From contig JACEEZ010009460.1 of the NCBI GenBank assembly GCA_016584305.1, forward strand, positions 1-64,000: DNA of 64,000 bases, written 5' to 3'. Of the stretch, positions 25,311 to 36,960 are shown in pieces. The notes under the pieces were generated by a model. It did no database searches. It was not told where the DNA came from and saw only the letters and a program-made list of their open reading frames with translations. This DNA is from Chionoecetes opilio (lineage: Eukaryota; Arthropoda; Malacostraca; Decapoda; Majidae). Every line of letters begins with the position of its first letter. Positions within the stretch are counted from its first letter, which is position 1. Both the position numbers and the translations under genes were made by a program.

Positions 25311-25913
25311 GCACAAAAGTGTTTTAAAGAGGGACCTTTGGGCAACATTCCTCGGCGCGTGGCCCGGGAAATGGTCAAATTAAGTTGGACAATTTTGGGA
25401 AATCTTTGCCGTCCCAAACACTCATCCAAACCCGCCCAATCGACTTCGAATTTGGGAAAGTTGGGGGGGGGAAGGGCGATTGCCCCCTCTTGTTGGGTTG
25501 GTTTTTTTTTTGGTGGTTTTTGGGTTGTGGGGGTATGTGTTTTTGTGGGGGGTTGGTTGGGGCGCGGCGTCCTACGTGGGGTTTGCCCGAATCGTGTAAA
25601 ATTTGAGGAGTTTCGCCCTATTTGCTTTGCATTTCCCCAAATCAAAAATTTAATTAAATAAAAATTTTATTCCGAGTGAAGTTTGGGTTTTGGAAGTGTC
25701 CAATCCCTTTCTTTTTGTGTGGGGGGGGGGGGGGGGGGGGTGGGGGGGGGGGGGGGGGGGGGGTGGGGTGGGGGGTGGGGGGGGGAGGGAGGGGAGGAGG
25801 GGCAAGGAAAAGAGAGGGGGAACAGGGAGAAAGGGAAGGAAAAAAGAAGAAAAAAAAGAAAACGGGAAGTGAAGGAGGTGGAAAGAAGGAAAGTTAATAA
25901 AGAGGGAGAGAGA
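25311..25913. other. Junction between the two block copies, with poly-G/GA run
   Basis: 25,311-25,690 matches neither block flank and shows no recognisable gene. 25,720-25,800 is nearly pure G with a few T/A, then A/G-rich sequence passes into (GA)n. Such a poly-G run is unusual in real genomic DNA and is a likely assembly weak point. Confidence 0.75.
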
Positions 25914-25915
25914 AA

Positions 25916-26006
<91 letters not shown>

Positions 26007-26410
26007 AATTAGCAGCAGTCTCCCCCCCCACCCCCCTCCTTACTTATCTCCAAAAAGCATACCCCCGCCCACCCCTACCAGCCAATCTCAGGTGTTTAGG
26101 GGGATCAGGGAAGGCGGGGCTTTTTCCCCCTTTCCAACAGGGATTTTCTATATAATAGTAGTATACAGTAGTAGTAATAGTAGTAATATAGTAATAGTAA
26201 TATAGTTGTAGTAGAGAGTAGTGTGCAGTATGTAGAATTATAATAGTATAATAGTAATAGTATTAGTCGTAGAAGATATAGTGTGTAATAGTAGTAGTAG
26301 TAGTAGGTATAGTAAAGTAGTAGTAAGTAGCAGTTGTAATAGTAGTTTTAGTAGTAGTAGTAGTAGTAGAAAGTAGTATAATAATAGTAATAGTAGTTAG
26401 TAGATAGATA
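25914..26410. repeat. (GA)n then (TAG)n microsatellites, copy B
   Basis: 25,914-26,008 GA repeats; 26,150-26,410 TAG/TAA repeats with a short unique spacer between. Confidence 0.9.
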
Positions 26411-26454
26411 AGATTTTCATCCTATCTAGACACTTTCGACACATCCGACAGGGG

Positions 26455-27590
26455 ATGCTTGCAGCCTATGCTGATCTCAAGAAGGCGTTTGACTCAGTGC
26501 ATCGAAAGTCACTCTGGGATCTTCTGCGAGTTTTGAGGGATTCCTGCAAGGACTATTGGTTTGATAACTGGTCTGTATTCTGGGGCTGAGAGTGCTGTGA
26601 AGTGTGGGGCAGGTGTATCCAGCTTCTTTCCTGTGAATACAGGAGTGAGGCAAGGGTGCGTCCTTGCCCCATCACTTTTCAAAGCTTGTATGACTGGGTA
26701 TTGGACAAGGTTGTAGATCAAAGTGATTGTGGAGCATCCGTCGGCAACACCAAGATCACTGATCTTTTTTTTGCCGATGATGCAGTAATCTTTGCTGAGT
26801 CGCTGAGGTCCTGGTGATGGCTCTCGAGGCGCTGCACGAGGAGGCAAAGCCTTTGGGACTTGAGGTCTCCTGGCTCAAGACCAAAGTCAGGGTTTGGAGA
26901 CTTACTAGATGAAGCAGTACAGTCTGTTCATGCGTGTGGCGAGGACATTGAGATCTTGGAAAGTTTTACATACCTTGGTACGGGGGGGGCAGTCCATAAT
27001 GACGGCGGGTCACGTCAAGAAGTCTTTCGGCGGATTGGCATAGCCCACGGTGTTATGGACTCGCTCAGCGGGGGTATTTGGCGTTGTCGGTACCTGTGCA
27101 GAAGGACAAAGATCCGGATTTCAAGTCGCTTGTGATTCCTGTCTTACTCTAGGTTGTGAGACATGGACACTAAATAGTGACTTGAAGAACGAATCAATGC
27201 CTTTGGTAATAAGTGTCTTAGCAGAATCATGGGTATCGTGGGATGATTACGTGTCAAATTAGCGATTGCACCGTGAGACTGAATCGAGGCCTATTACTGC
27301 ATAGTCCGTCAGCGCCAACTTCGGCTATATGGGCATGTGGGACGCTACCCTGAAACCGATCCTTCCCATCGGGTTGTATCTGTAAGAGACAATCCGGCGT
27401 GGAGGAGGCCAAGGGGGCGCCCACAAGGCTCGTGGCTGGCGCAAGTTGATGTTTCTTGTCGAGAGCTGCTTGGTACGGGAAAGGAGCCTGCATGGGAACT
27501 CGCGCGTGGTGACCCCCGGGAGTGGCGTCGTAGGGTGGGCGAGGCGACGCGCCCCCCGGCGTATGCCCCCAATGATTGATTGATAGACAC
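26455..27590 (+). pseudogene. RTE-like non-LTR reverse transcriptase, 5'-truncated
   Basis: Plus-strand blocks in order: MLAAYADLKKAFDSVHRKS (finger/palm start, 26,455), SSFFPVNT-like (26,620), TDLFFADDAVIFAES with the catalytic DD (26,760-26,805), VHACGEDIEILESFTYLG (26,925-26,985), GIAHGVMDSLSGGIWRCRYL (27,040-27,095), then the C-terminal RRPRGRPQGSW, VDVSCRELLG and EWRRRVGEATRPPAYAPND blocks (27,395-27,575). The 3' end carries a short TGATTGAT tail as in RTE elements. The N-terminal endonuclease is absent. Several indels break the frame. The tail abuts the gag-like ORF, so this copy was probably inserted into the LTR element. Confidence 0.85.
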
Positions 27591-27630
27591 TTTGCAAGTA
27601 CCAACTACAAGGTTACCGGCGGGCGGCGGT

Positions 27631-28158
27631 ATGGCGGTGCTGACTCAGCTGAGTCAAGACAAAGGCAAGCAGCCAAGCTTGAACGTGCCGAGTCAAGCTG
27701 TGATGAAAATGCTCAGTGCGTTGATGAGTAAAATTAAGGAAATCAATAAGACAGTGAAAGAGGCAGTTAAAGAAGCATGCGAGGAAATAAATGGAAACGT
27801 GAACGAACTGAGAAGGGAGGTGCAGGACATTGGGGCGGGGACGCGGGAAGAAGAGCTGCCCCTGTCCCTGGGTGACGCCCCTGCAGACCTGATGCAGGGT
27901 GAGGCGTGCGTCGTTCCAGAGAGGGGGACGGTGGGGGTGTGCGGAGGGGAGGTGCCCTTACTCGCCGGTGGCGTCCCGGCGGAGGTAGTTCCGGCTGAAC
28001 AGCGCTCCAATCTTCGCCTCCCTGTCCCCTCTACTTCAGGAAGCGCACCGCCCACCCCTACAGCTTCCTCTCCTCCCCTGCCTGCCTCGCCTTCGTCATC
28101 CCAGAGCCACCCTGCAGGGCGTGGCCGTTCGGGGGGGGCGTGGATCGTCTCTGTCTGA
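27631..28158 (+). CDS. Gag-like coiled-coil protein, partial
   Basis: About 175 residues from ATG at 27,631. The N-terminus MAVLTQLSQDKGKQPS is followed by a predicted coiled coil at residues ~22-75 (IKEINKTVKEAVKEACEEIN, LRREVQ), then a Pro/Ser/Thr-rich tail (PSTSGSAPPTPTASS). No zinc knuckle is visible. It lies between an RTE insertion and sequence leading to a polypurine tract and LTR (29,398), so a gag-like role is inferred from position and composition. A larger original protein disrupted by indels after 28,158 is likely. Confidence 0.4.
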   Translation: MAVLTQLSQDKGKQPSLNVPSQAVMKMLSALMSKIKEINKTVKEAVKEACEEINGNVNELRREVQDIGAGTREEELPLSLGDAPADLMQGEACVVPERGTVGVCGGEVPLLAGGVPAEVVPAEQRSNLRLPVPSTSGSAPPTPTASSPPLPASPSSSQSHPAGRGRSGGAWIVSV

Positions 28159-29397
28159 TGGAAAGACGGCATGGAGGGCCTGCCGGGCCCGTTTGGCGGC
28201 GCTGGCAAGCAGCGTAAAGGCCAGGAAGGGCCTTGCTGGGGGCCTGCCGCCCAGACGGATGCGGAAAGGCAAGAGACCCGCTCACTTCGCCTCGGCATGG
28301 GGCCACCCGAAGAAGGGTCGCAGGCGTGGTGAGCGGGGGAAGACGCGGGGCAAACAGTGGAGGCCTCGGAGAGCCAGGATGAAGGAGGCGTCCCCATACC
28401 TGCCGCTTCTGCGCTACCAAGAGGATGGCGAGCGCAGTGGGTGGCCTCCGCCGAAGCTGTGGCAGGTGGATGATGGTGGAGGAAGGCTCTGACGTGCCTT
28501 CTGCCATACAGGTGGCCCAGCGCGTTCCTGCTAGTTCCTCCCGCACCTTCACCGGCGTTCTGCAGTGGAGGGCATGGTCTGTCGGGAGGGTCGTGGCGCC
28601 TTTACACCGCGAGACTGGAGCAGTGGAACAGGGGAGAGCTGCGGGGCCCAGTGGAGTGTGGACTCCTGGACTGTGGCTACCTCTGAGGCGAGCCAAGGGT
28701 GGAGGAAATCCCTGTGGTTGTGGCGCCTGCGGTTGAGGTTGCAGCTCTGTTCCTGCTGGTGGGTCTCGCGGGAGAAGAGGAGGGCTGCCTGGTGACTTTC
28801 TGACACTGCAGTGGCTGGTGGATGGCGATGTAGGGTCTTGCAGCTCAAAGCTGTGGTGTGGCATTGTAGAGTGGTGGTGAGGAGGTATGTGCGCTGTTTT
28901 GAGTAAGTGCCGGGGGAGGAACCCGCCACCGCTTATAGTGGCAGGTTCTTCCTTCAAAACAGCGGAAGGATTGGACCGGCTGGGGACATGGTTAAAGTTC
29001 CGTGCGGGGTGGATATTCGCTTGGTGTCGACGGCCAGCGAGGAGATTAATTGAGGTAAATGATAGTCGATAGGGTTGGGCCATCGAGGAGGCCTGCGGAG
29101 CGCCTGTCGGACAGACGGCGACGCAGAAAGAGCGCGCGGGATGGTGGGTAGCCGCGAGTGTGGTGCGTGCCACGCTGACGGCGACGCAGCAGGAGGGATG
29201 TAGTGGAGTGAGGCATGCATGTGGTCTGCTCCATGGTGATGTGAAGGTAGAATTATGTAATTGCTGCTTTCATTGTAAAAAAGAATTTATTATTGTGTGT
29301 ACTACTACATGTATTATGTTTCTGTATTTTTCTTAAGTGCTAATTAAGATATGAGTGTTTTTCTGACCGAGACGGTCAAGTTGTAAGGAGGGGATAA
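28159..29397 (+). other. Internal region of a deleted LTR element
   Basis: GC-rich, short frames on both strands, no RT, integrase or protease motif recognised. The last bases are a purine tract (GTAAGGAGGGGATAA) directly before the LTR. A 371-codon minus-strand frame (28,058-29,173) is Pro/Ser/Arg-rich with no known motif and is probably a shadow. Confidence 0.45.
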
Positions 29398-30028
29398 TGT
29401 TACGTGTAACGTAATTGTGTATGTCTGGGTGGCGCGCGAGGCAGTGTGTGTGTGTGAGGGTGCCTGGTAGGTACGACCTTGGACTCAGCAGTGAGGCGAG
29501 GCTGCCCGGGTGGGAGTCTGGGGGTCGGGGCCAGAGGAGCGTGGCTGGGCAGTGGACAGTCACGCGGGGACCAGGAACGAGGGAGGAAGCCTCGTGTCGG
29601 CGGTCGGGGTATCGCGTGGGGGGGTGATTGTGGCGTGGGTGGAAGGGAATTGTGTGTAGTTGTACTGTGTATGTTGTACTGAGGAAGGAACTGTGTGCCT
29701 GTAGGGATACAGAGTAGCCCTTGCGACCATCGGCAAGAGATGGGATGGCGGCTCTGTAACTGTGTACTGACTGTCTTTGTAGTGAGTGTGGCTTTGATTC
29801 ATTAAACCCAGACCTGTTGTTTGTGTCTCCTTCGCCCCCTGTGTTTTGACCTCGTGTACCACTTAACTCACCCTCATCTTGACACACCAAACTCCTGTAG
29901 AAGTCGCCTGTAGAAGTGTTGTCTGTAGCGGCTATTGTTAACGTAAAACACCTTCTCCTGCATAGCCTTTACCTGTAACACCTGGGTGTGGTGTGGTAAG
30001 GTCCAGGAGAGGAGGGAACAGCGTAACA
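29398..30028 (+). repeat. LTR of a second gypsy-like element
   Basis: 631 bp starting TGTTACG and ending CGTAACA (a 7-bp inverted terminal match), preceded by a polypurine tract. The matching 5' LTR was not found upstream of the RTE insertion, so this is a 3' LTR of a deleted element. Confidence 0.7.
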
Positions 30029-30480
30029 GTACAAAGCGGTCAGCTTGTCAATCAACAGTCTGTGAGGCGTTGAGACACTGTACAGAGGTGAGGGAATGGG
30101 CTGTGTAGAGAGAACGCAGTGCTGTGTCAGGTGTGGTACGTGCTTAAGCGTGCAGTGTGGTGGAGGCGAGTTGCCAGGGTGAGAAGACTTGAGTTGCTAC
30201 GCTAGGTGGTGCTTGGGCAGGTTTAGATTTTAAGATGGAGAGGCTGAGTGGGTGGAAGGGGAGAAGGTGCAAGTCAGGTGAGGGTTTCGTTATCTGCAGC
30301 TCCCACGATGCTCATTACGTGAACATGCAACGTATAATTTGTCATTTGGGAACACTGGAGCTGGGAGGCAGCTAGCATTCACAGACCTACAGTATAATCT
30401 ATAATTATAGCCAGTTTGCGGCTATATCTCCAGTTTGCGTGGACAGCGTATAGGTGAAAATAATAGCGTTCGGACCTAAT
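30029..30480. other. Non-coding stretch after the LTR, copy B
   Basis: No gene or repeat boundary recognised. Confidence 0.6.
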
Positions 30481-31012
30481 GCCGGCCACACACACCGGCG
30501 CGGCCTATCCGGCCGACAAAAAGTGGCGATGGCATCGTTCGCCGGACGAGACCCACACACACACCGGCCGCCTCATGAAAATATACAGTACACGTCGGAC
30601 CACCGTGATGACAACATGATCCGTTGTCCGACAATGACTTGTTGGCGATGGCTGCATGTGCAGTGTATAGCATGAAATCCTGAATGAAAAGAGCAGAAAA
30701 TAGCGAAGAGTTTGGGTGAAGAACTGGCTGAAGAGATAAGAAGAAAATTTTAGCATAAATACAATTATTACTGGTACAATTATTCATTATCTGGCCGAGC
30801 GAGGGGCGGGCCGCGCCGGACGGCACCCATACACACGCAGGCGGCAGGCCGACGGCAGGCCGGACGGAATTTTCAAGCGCCGACTGATTTTCATCCGGCC
30901 GCTGCGACAGGCCCCGCCGGATGAAAAACACCCCCCACACACACACCGGCCGCCTCTAGCCACGCCCCTTTTCGTCGGCCGGATAGGCCGCGCCGGTGTG
31001 TGTGGGGCCGGC
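30481..31012. mobile_element. Long-TIR MITE (about 44-bp TIRs)
   Basis: Left end GCCGGCCACACACACCGGCG faces right end GCCGGCCCCACACACACCGG (reverse complement) and the match extends about 44 bp. A second inner copy of the CACACACACCGGCCGCCTC block occurs on each side. Flanks are AAT / TTA, so a 3-bp target site is possible but not proven. 532 bp, no coding potential. Confidence 0.7.
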
Positions 31013-31564
31013 TTAAGAGTTTATCCATTATAATACGTAAATGGTGTTGCCATGGAATGTGCCGCTGGGGAATGTAGCCAATCGTCTTCTTGGTATTCTA
31101 AAACCTTTATTAAAGAATTAAGTAGTGTTGGAAAAAGCATGACTGGTGAATCACGTACGCAGTATTACCGTACAGGCAGAATCTACATACACTGAGAGAA
31201 AAGAAAAATTTGATAATGTTAATGCCTGTCATTACCTGAGCATGTCTATACGTCCATTTAATCCGTTATTTCGTGCATCATGAGGAAGAATGAGAGGCAG
31301 GAGGCCCTGATATCAGTGATGGTACACTGCGTGGAGAATAGCGTATTTTATAGTGTCAACAATAGTGTGTCAACAATAGTGTTGGCAGGGTTAGGAAGGA
31401 AAAGAATAACCCTAGTTTTACTTCTTCCGGCATATGTGTGTGTAGGAGCATAGATATATACACAGGTGTATATTTGTATGTACTGGGAACGCCGACCCCA
31501 GGGGCTCGCCGATAGTAATGGGTGATTCCTACCTAAGCTCAGGCTCTAATGGCGGATTTGTTTT

Positions 31565-32135
31565 CGACGGAATATGTATGGGAAGTGGATGAAAGACTCA
31601 GTAAAAGTGGAAAGATGGACAGGTGAACTGGGAATGTTTGTGACAGGAGTGATGAGACATGGGAGTATGGTTGTATGCAAAAAGGAAATAAAAAGGAGAG
31701 TGGAAGAGAAAGGGAAAGAAGAATGGCTGAGGGGAATGAGTGAGAAATCAACACTGGAATGGTAGGTACAGGAGAAAGGACCAGCCACGGTATGAAAGGT
31801 TCTATGATGGTGGCTATGGAGGGGACCTACTCTTCAGAGCCAGGACAAAGTCGCTGGAGGTAAATAGTCGTATGTACAGATGGAAGAATGATGGCAGCAA
31901 GGTGTGTGAGATGTGTGTGACAGGAGTGGATGAAACCGTGGAGCACTTGATGCTGGAATGTGAACGGTATGAGAATGCTAGAACAAAGATGTTGGAGGTA
32001 ATGGAAGGAGAGGTCGGAGTGGAAGAATGGCGAGAGATGAGAGACAGGAGAGTGGAGATGGAGTACCTGCTGGGGTTGTGTGCTGAGTGGAGGAGTGACA
32101 GTAGTGTGATTGAGAGTGTAAAAGAATTCTTTTAA
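31565..32135 (+). pseudogene. Non-LTR RT C-terminal region with CCHC finger
   Basis: Two plus-strand stretches in different frames (31,574-31,765 and 31,740-32,135). The second has RYERFYDGGYGGDLLFRART and then a CEMCVTGVDETVEHLMLEC finger (C-x2-C-x10-H-x4-C) and an acidic tail ending VKEFF. The same KSTL(E/K)WY...ARTxxLE arrangement occurs at the C-terminus of the minus-strand RT at 35,307-36,308, so both belong to one non-LTR family. A frameshift lies near 31,750. Confidence 0.7.
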
Positions 32136-32591
32136 TCCCTAGTTTTGCTTCCCCCTTTTGCTTCTCTCCCAACAGATTACGTGTGTGGGAGAACGCCGGA
32201 CCAAAGGCTTCACTGACAGCATCCGCTGGATGACTTCCAAATCAAGATCAAGATCAAGATCATTTCACAGCTGAAGAGTACGAAAGAAATTTTTCAGCAA
32301 CAAACTGGCTTATTTTGATGTGTTAAGAGAATGTAAGTATTGTTATCGATAATAAGGAAGCATGATAGTGACAGCAGAAATTATCAGATATAAGTAACAG
32401 CTCGTGTTAACGGCTCAAAGTGACAATATAAGTGAAATGACTAATCTGCAGTCATGGGGCGAGTGTTTTGATTGGGGTGATCGCCCTGGATAGAGATACG
32501 GAACCGTACCCACAGATGCCGCAGCGAGAGATAAGGCGGAGGGTTTACTATGGAAGAGAACCTATGGATCTCTCTGCCAACCTTAATACTT

Positions 32592-32624
32592 ACCAAAAGA
32601 TGCCTGATACCGGCATCTTTTGGT
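32592..32624. repeat. Perfect 13-bp hairpin
   Basis: ACCAAAAGATGCC (32,592-32,604) faces its exact reverse complement (32,612-32,624) around a 7-base loop. The arm GGCATCTTTTGGTAGCAAA recurs at 40,841-40,859, so it may mark the terminus of a repeat family. Confidence 0.75.
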
Positions 32625-32990
32625 AGCAAACGCAGAGTCGCGCATGTTCGTTCTCTTGCCACAGTACTGGCCTCTTTGTTGACATCTCGGAGCAGCCGAC
32701 GCCACGCCAGACTTGTACCAACTACACATTGCACTGAAATAAATAGAAATGACCAATCTTGGTTGGTCAAGAGATGCTGTCGCATCTATGTGATATGTTT
32801 AGGGAAAATAAGTGTTGTATATAGGGAATATGGTATTATTCCAGATGAACACCGAACTCACTTTGGTGGACGAAATAATTTTTTTCTGGTGTGTTTTTAT
32901 GTGTTTTGAATGAATCTGCCAACCGTTTCTGTCGCAAATGTTTTTATTTTTTTATTTTTAGGTTAGATATGATTACGGTAGATTACGGTA

Positions 32991-33303
32991 CTCCGTAGTG
33001 TAGGGGAAGCACGCTCGGTTCACAACCGAGAAGTCCCGGGTTCGATCCCCGGGCGGAGCGGAAACAGTTGGGCTGTTTCCTTAAAACCCGAGCCCTTGTC
33101 CACCCAGCAGTGAATGGGTACCGGGTGTTAGCCGGGGGTTTGTAACCCGCCTCCCGGGGTGCTGGCTTCGGCCAACACTATAAGCACTAGCAGACAGCTC
33201 TCTAGGGGTAGTCTGAGAGAGAGCTGTCTGGTTACAGTGGAGATCCATCTCAGCTGCGTCGATAACTGACGAAATTCTTCAAACATTCAAACATTCATTC
33301 ATT
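32991..33303 (+). repeat. SINE derived from tRNA-Val(CAC)
   Basis: The head 32,991-33,058 folds as a tRNA: anticodon stem CTCGG/CCGAG around TTCACAA (anticodon CAC), T-arm CCGGGTTCGATCCCCGG, A and B boxes present. The body contains CACCCAGCAGTGAATGGG and the tail is (CATT)n. A SINE rather than a tRNA gene, because the body continues past the acceptor stem. It interrupts one arm of the long-TIR element. Confidence 0.8.
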
Positions 33304-34009
33304 CAAGATAAAAGGCGTATTTTGTGACTACAATACAAAGTAGAATTATACTTATTTAAGCTCCGCCCACTTATTTTCTACTCTTTTGCGTGTACAGAAA
33401 ACTGAGCAGATACACTCCTGGCACCAAATTATACTCTTTTCCCGAAAAAATATGCAATTATGGGTGTGGGTGGTGGTTTCAAGAGCCTGGCCAATCAGAT
33501 CGCACGCATGAGAAAATCTTATCAGACCTCCTCCCGTAAATGTTTCTGTTTTCCTTTAATTCTCATCCAATTCAACATTCATTACATGCGCACGACATGC
33601 AAAGGATACTGTATTTAATTAGGAGTAGGTAAGGAGTAGTAAGGAGTAGAGTAGGTGACTTAACAGGTAAGAAGTCACAAATATTACAATTCTCCAGCGA
33701 CGTCTGGGAACAATTTTTCCAATCCCTCGAATCTTTCAATGTGTCCGAATCTTCGTTGATGCTTGCTGGCTTAGCACCAAAACTGGTGTATTATTGCTAT
33801 AGTATAGTCAAATACTTAAATGTATTCATGAGTGATATTACATTTGCAATAGAAATGTACCTATAAATTTGGTGTATATGTTATATCACACAAAAAGAAA
33901 GCCTTTTAGAGAACCTATCGCAGGGCACGAATACGAACATTTCATCAGTCTGATTCAGCTCCAACACGGTACGAAGCCTCTCCAAGACTATAACACACCC
34001 GTTGTGTGT

Positions 34010-34290
34010 AGCCCACCACACACCCACCTGCCCACCCGCCCACCACACACCTACCACACACCCCCACACACCCACCCACCACACGCCCATCACACATCTG
34101 CCCACCACACACCTACAACCCACCACCCACCCACCACCCGCCCACCACACACCCATCACACACCCACCCACCACACGCCCATCACACATCCGCCCACCAC
34201 ACACCTACCACACACCCGCCCACCACACACCCACACACCCACCCACCACACACCCATCACACACCCGCCCACCACACACCCGCCCATGGA
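34010..34290. repeat. CACCC/CACAC minisatellite, copy B
   Basis: Repeats of CCCACCACACGCCCATCACA-type units. No coding meaning. Confidence 0.85.
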
Positions 34291-34857
34291 TGTTAAACGG
34301 GGGAGATGCACTGGAGGATGAATCACAACCAGCATTCATCTAGGTTTAGGCAAAGAATAATTGGTGAAACGTAGATGTAGGTACACGTAGCCTACACACG
34401 TATAGGTCCATGAAAGCATTAAACATCCTCGACGCACATCGTGAAATGGCTGTGTAGCAAATAGATATTCAAATAACAGTTTCATAGCGCCCTAAACATT
34501 TCAGTTTAATATCAAGTCCATCTATAGAGTTAGAAAACAATGCTAGGCCATTCTAAGAGCTCAAAACAATTAGATATCGATGTGTAATACAGACAATCAC
34601 GCTACTACTCTTTGCTGTGCCTTCAATAATGTCAACCTTAACGATATTTCTTGAGCCTCTGTAAGAGGTAATGAAGTGTACGACACTTTTACTCTCGGCA
34701 ACATCTAGAAAGGGCTTTGGCAGCGCTACAATCGTATTTTGTGATGGCAAGCAGGGGCGCAGGGGCGGAGCTTAAATAAGTATAATTCTACTCCGAAAGG
34801 ACACTACAAAATACGCCTATAGGTTAGTTCGTTTTATTTTTATTTTTTTATTTTATA

Positions 34858-34905
34858 GTTAGGTAAGGGTTAGGTTAGGAAAAGGTTAGGTTAGGTTTAG
34901 GTTCA
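34858..34905. repeat. Degenerate TTAGG-like tract
   Basis: Repeats such as GGGTTAGGTTAGG and GGTTAGGTTTAGG in one arm of the long-TIR element. Resembles the arthropod telomere unit but is short and irregular. Confidence 0.55.
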
Positions 34906-35306
34906 ATTTTTTTTTTATCATTTTTGCAACACAAACAAAAAAATAATAATAATTTGCGACAGAAACGGTTAGCAGATTCATTCAAAACACATAAAAACAC
35001 ACCAGAAAAAAATAGTTTCGTCCACCAAAGTGAGATCGATGTTCATCTGGAAATTTACCGGGAATATAGCTGTATATAGGGTATAGGGAACATATGTAGT
35101 ATATACTTGTTCTTTCTTCTTCTTCTTGTGACCTTTTCTGCTTATTATCGCTTTGTAGGTCGTCTGTCAAGCTCGAGGTCGAACTTGACACATATCTTCC
35201 TTCTTTGCCACTCTGTAGCCCTTTCTTTCCCTGCCACCTGTGGGGAGAGAAGGGCACAACAGGGCAGTATATACACAGACATAAGTCCCTCCTATCAACT
35301 ACCCTC

Positions 35307-36956
35307 CTATACGTCTTCTACATTCCCACGCAATCTTTTTTCCCAAGCCTGCTTTAAAAACACCTTAGTTATTTCTACTATTTTCCTTCTCTCTTCATTA
35401 CTCCCATACAGTCCTAGCACAGTAAGGATTCCCCCATCCACCTCGTATATCCTTCTATCCCATTCACCGTCTCCTATCACTCCTAATATGGACTGTATCA
35501 GCCTCCTCCTCTCCTGCTCATATCTGCCACACTAATATCAAATGTTCAATAGTTTCCCTTGTTCCTCTACAGAAGCTACAGGCCTGGTCCTGCCCATCCC
35601 TATTCCTAGCCTCCCCTCTAGTGTTCCTGTCCTTGCCTTCACCAACAGTCTGCTTTCCCAATCTCCTGCATGCCAGTGAAGTGCCTCAGGCTTCTCTTTC
35701 CTACAATACCACTTTAACGTGGATTTACCCTCCATACCTGCTTTCCACCTAGCTAGTCCATTGTCTTCTATTCTTATCCTCACCTCCTTGGTTCTTATCC
35801 TGTCCCAGGTTTCTACTAGGTTTTCCCTTCTTTTCCACCTCTCTAATTCCTTTATCCATGTTGAGCTTGTCCCAACCTCCTTCAGGATCTGCTTCACCCA
35901 TCTATCCTCACTAAGTCCCTCTATTTTCTTCAGGAGGTTAAGTTTCCCTTTTAAAATCCTTTCCCTGAAGGTGCTCCACCACATATCTCCTCGAATGGCC
36001 TCCACAGCTGTGCTGGTTGGGGCTCCTAAACCCCATCTGCCAATAATGTTCTGTGTCCTCTCTAGTTTAATAATGTCTCCCTCCCGATAATAGGTTATCT
36101 CAGACCCATACAAGCAATATGGCACTGCCATTCCTTTCCAAAGACTCCTACCTACTTCATATTTGTTAATAATAATTGTCCTACTTCCCCCGTTAATGAT
36201 CATGCCTGTCATCCTCCTAGCCTTTCCCTCATTAGTTTTCCTTTGTCTTTCTCCTCCAACTCCTTCCTTACTTACTTCCAGTCCTAGGTATGTATACCTA
36301 TCAACCACCTCTAGACTGTTGTTCCCTAGAACCCACTGACTTTCCCTCTGCTGTTGAACTCCATCACCTTACTCTTCCTGACACTGAACCTAATGTTCCA
36401 TTCCCTTCCATAACTGCTGACTATTCCCAGCAACTCCTCCATGTCTTCCTTCCTCTCTGCCATGAGAACTACATCGTCTGCATAAGCTAAACATCCTAGT
36501 TTTCTATTCTCCACTCTGATTTTCTGATCCTCACTATGAGTTCCTCCATGTAGATGTTGAAGAGTGTTGGAGAGATAACACATCCCTGCCGAACTCCTAT
36601 ATTATTCTTCATCCATCCTGTGCTGATATCTCCTAGTGTGAACTTTACCTCATTTTCCTTATACAACTCCCTAATTACCTGCACCACCTTATCATCTACT
36701 CCTAGGTGTGTCAATAGCCTCATTAATTTTCTTCTATCAACCGAGTCGTATGCTTTCTCAATATCTATAAATACCAGGTACAGTTCCTCATCTCTCCTAC
36801 GGCTCCTCTCTATGATTTCCTTTATCACCAACAAGTTTTCTAAACCTCCTCTACCTTTCCTGAACCCATTTTGCTCTTCTCCCAGCACTTTATCTCCCTC
36901 CAGCCATGACATTAGCTTGTTGTTTATCACCCACCCAAATACCTTGGTGTTGGAGT
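35307..36956 (-). pseudogene. Non-LTR RT: palm, thumb and C-terminal CCHC (third piece)
   Basis: Minus-strand frames: 36,930-36,496 holds EEQNGFRKGRGGLENLL, VFIDIEKAYDSVDR (palm motif A) and NIGVRQGCVISPTLFNIYM; 36,583-36,326 holds LAYADDVVLMAERKED (catalytic YADD); 36,308-35,538 is a 256-residue thumb/C-terminal region. After a frameshift near 35,590 a CSFCRGTRETIEHLILVC-like finger can be read and a stop falls at 35,307. Only three or four indels separate this from a continuous frame. The upstream part of the same gene lies at 39,456-39,534 and 40,311-40,594, displaced by inserted transposons. Confidence 0.85.
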
Positions 36957-36960
36957 TTAA
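36957..36960. other. TTAA target-site duplication
   Basis: TTAA at the left of the THAP element. The same TTAA recurs at 38,947-38,950 and 39,452-39,455. Confidence 0.8.

Larger units (their letters stand above)
32810..35085. mobile_element. Long-TIR DNA transposon (about 2.3 kb)
   Basis: The left arm (TCACTTTGGTGGACGAAATA and TTCTGGTGTGTTTTTATGTG, 32,858-32,902) recurs inverted at 34,970-35,050. A second inner pair (AGAATTATACTTATTTAAGC, 33,343-33,362) recurs inverted at 34,770-34,790. The arms total about 200 bp; the left is split by the SINE at 32,991-33,303. No transposase is seen, and the superfamily is not assigned. Confidence 0.6.

Noticed and set aside
28058..29173. 371-codon minus-strand frame, Pro/Ser/Arg-rich
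   Set aside because: GC-rich antisense of the gag-like region of an LTR element, no motif, and broken in copy A. More likely a shadow than a gene.
32991..33058. Functional tRNA-Val(CAC) gene
   Set aside because: The fold is good, but it continues into a SINE body and CATT tail with no terminator after the acceptor stem.
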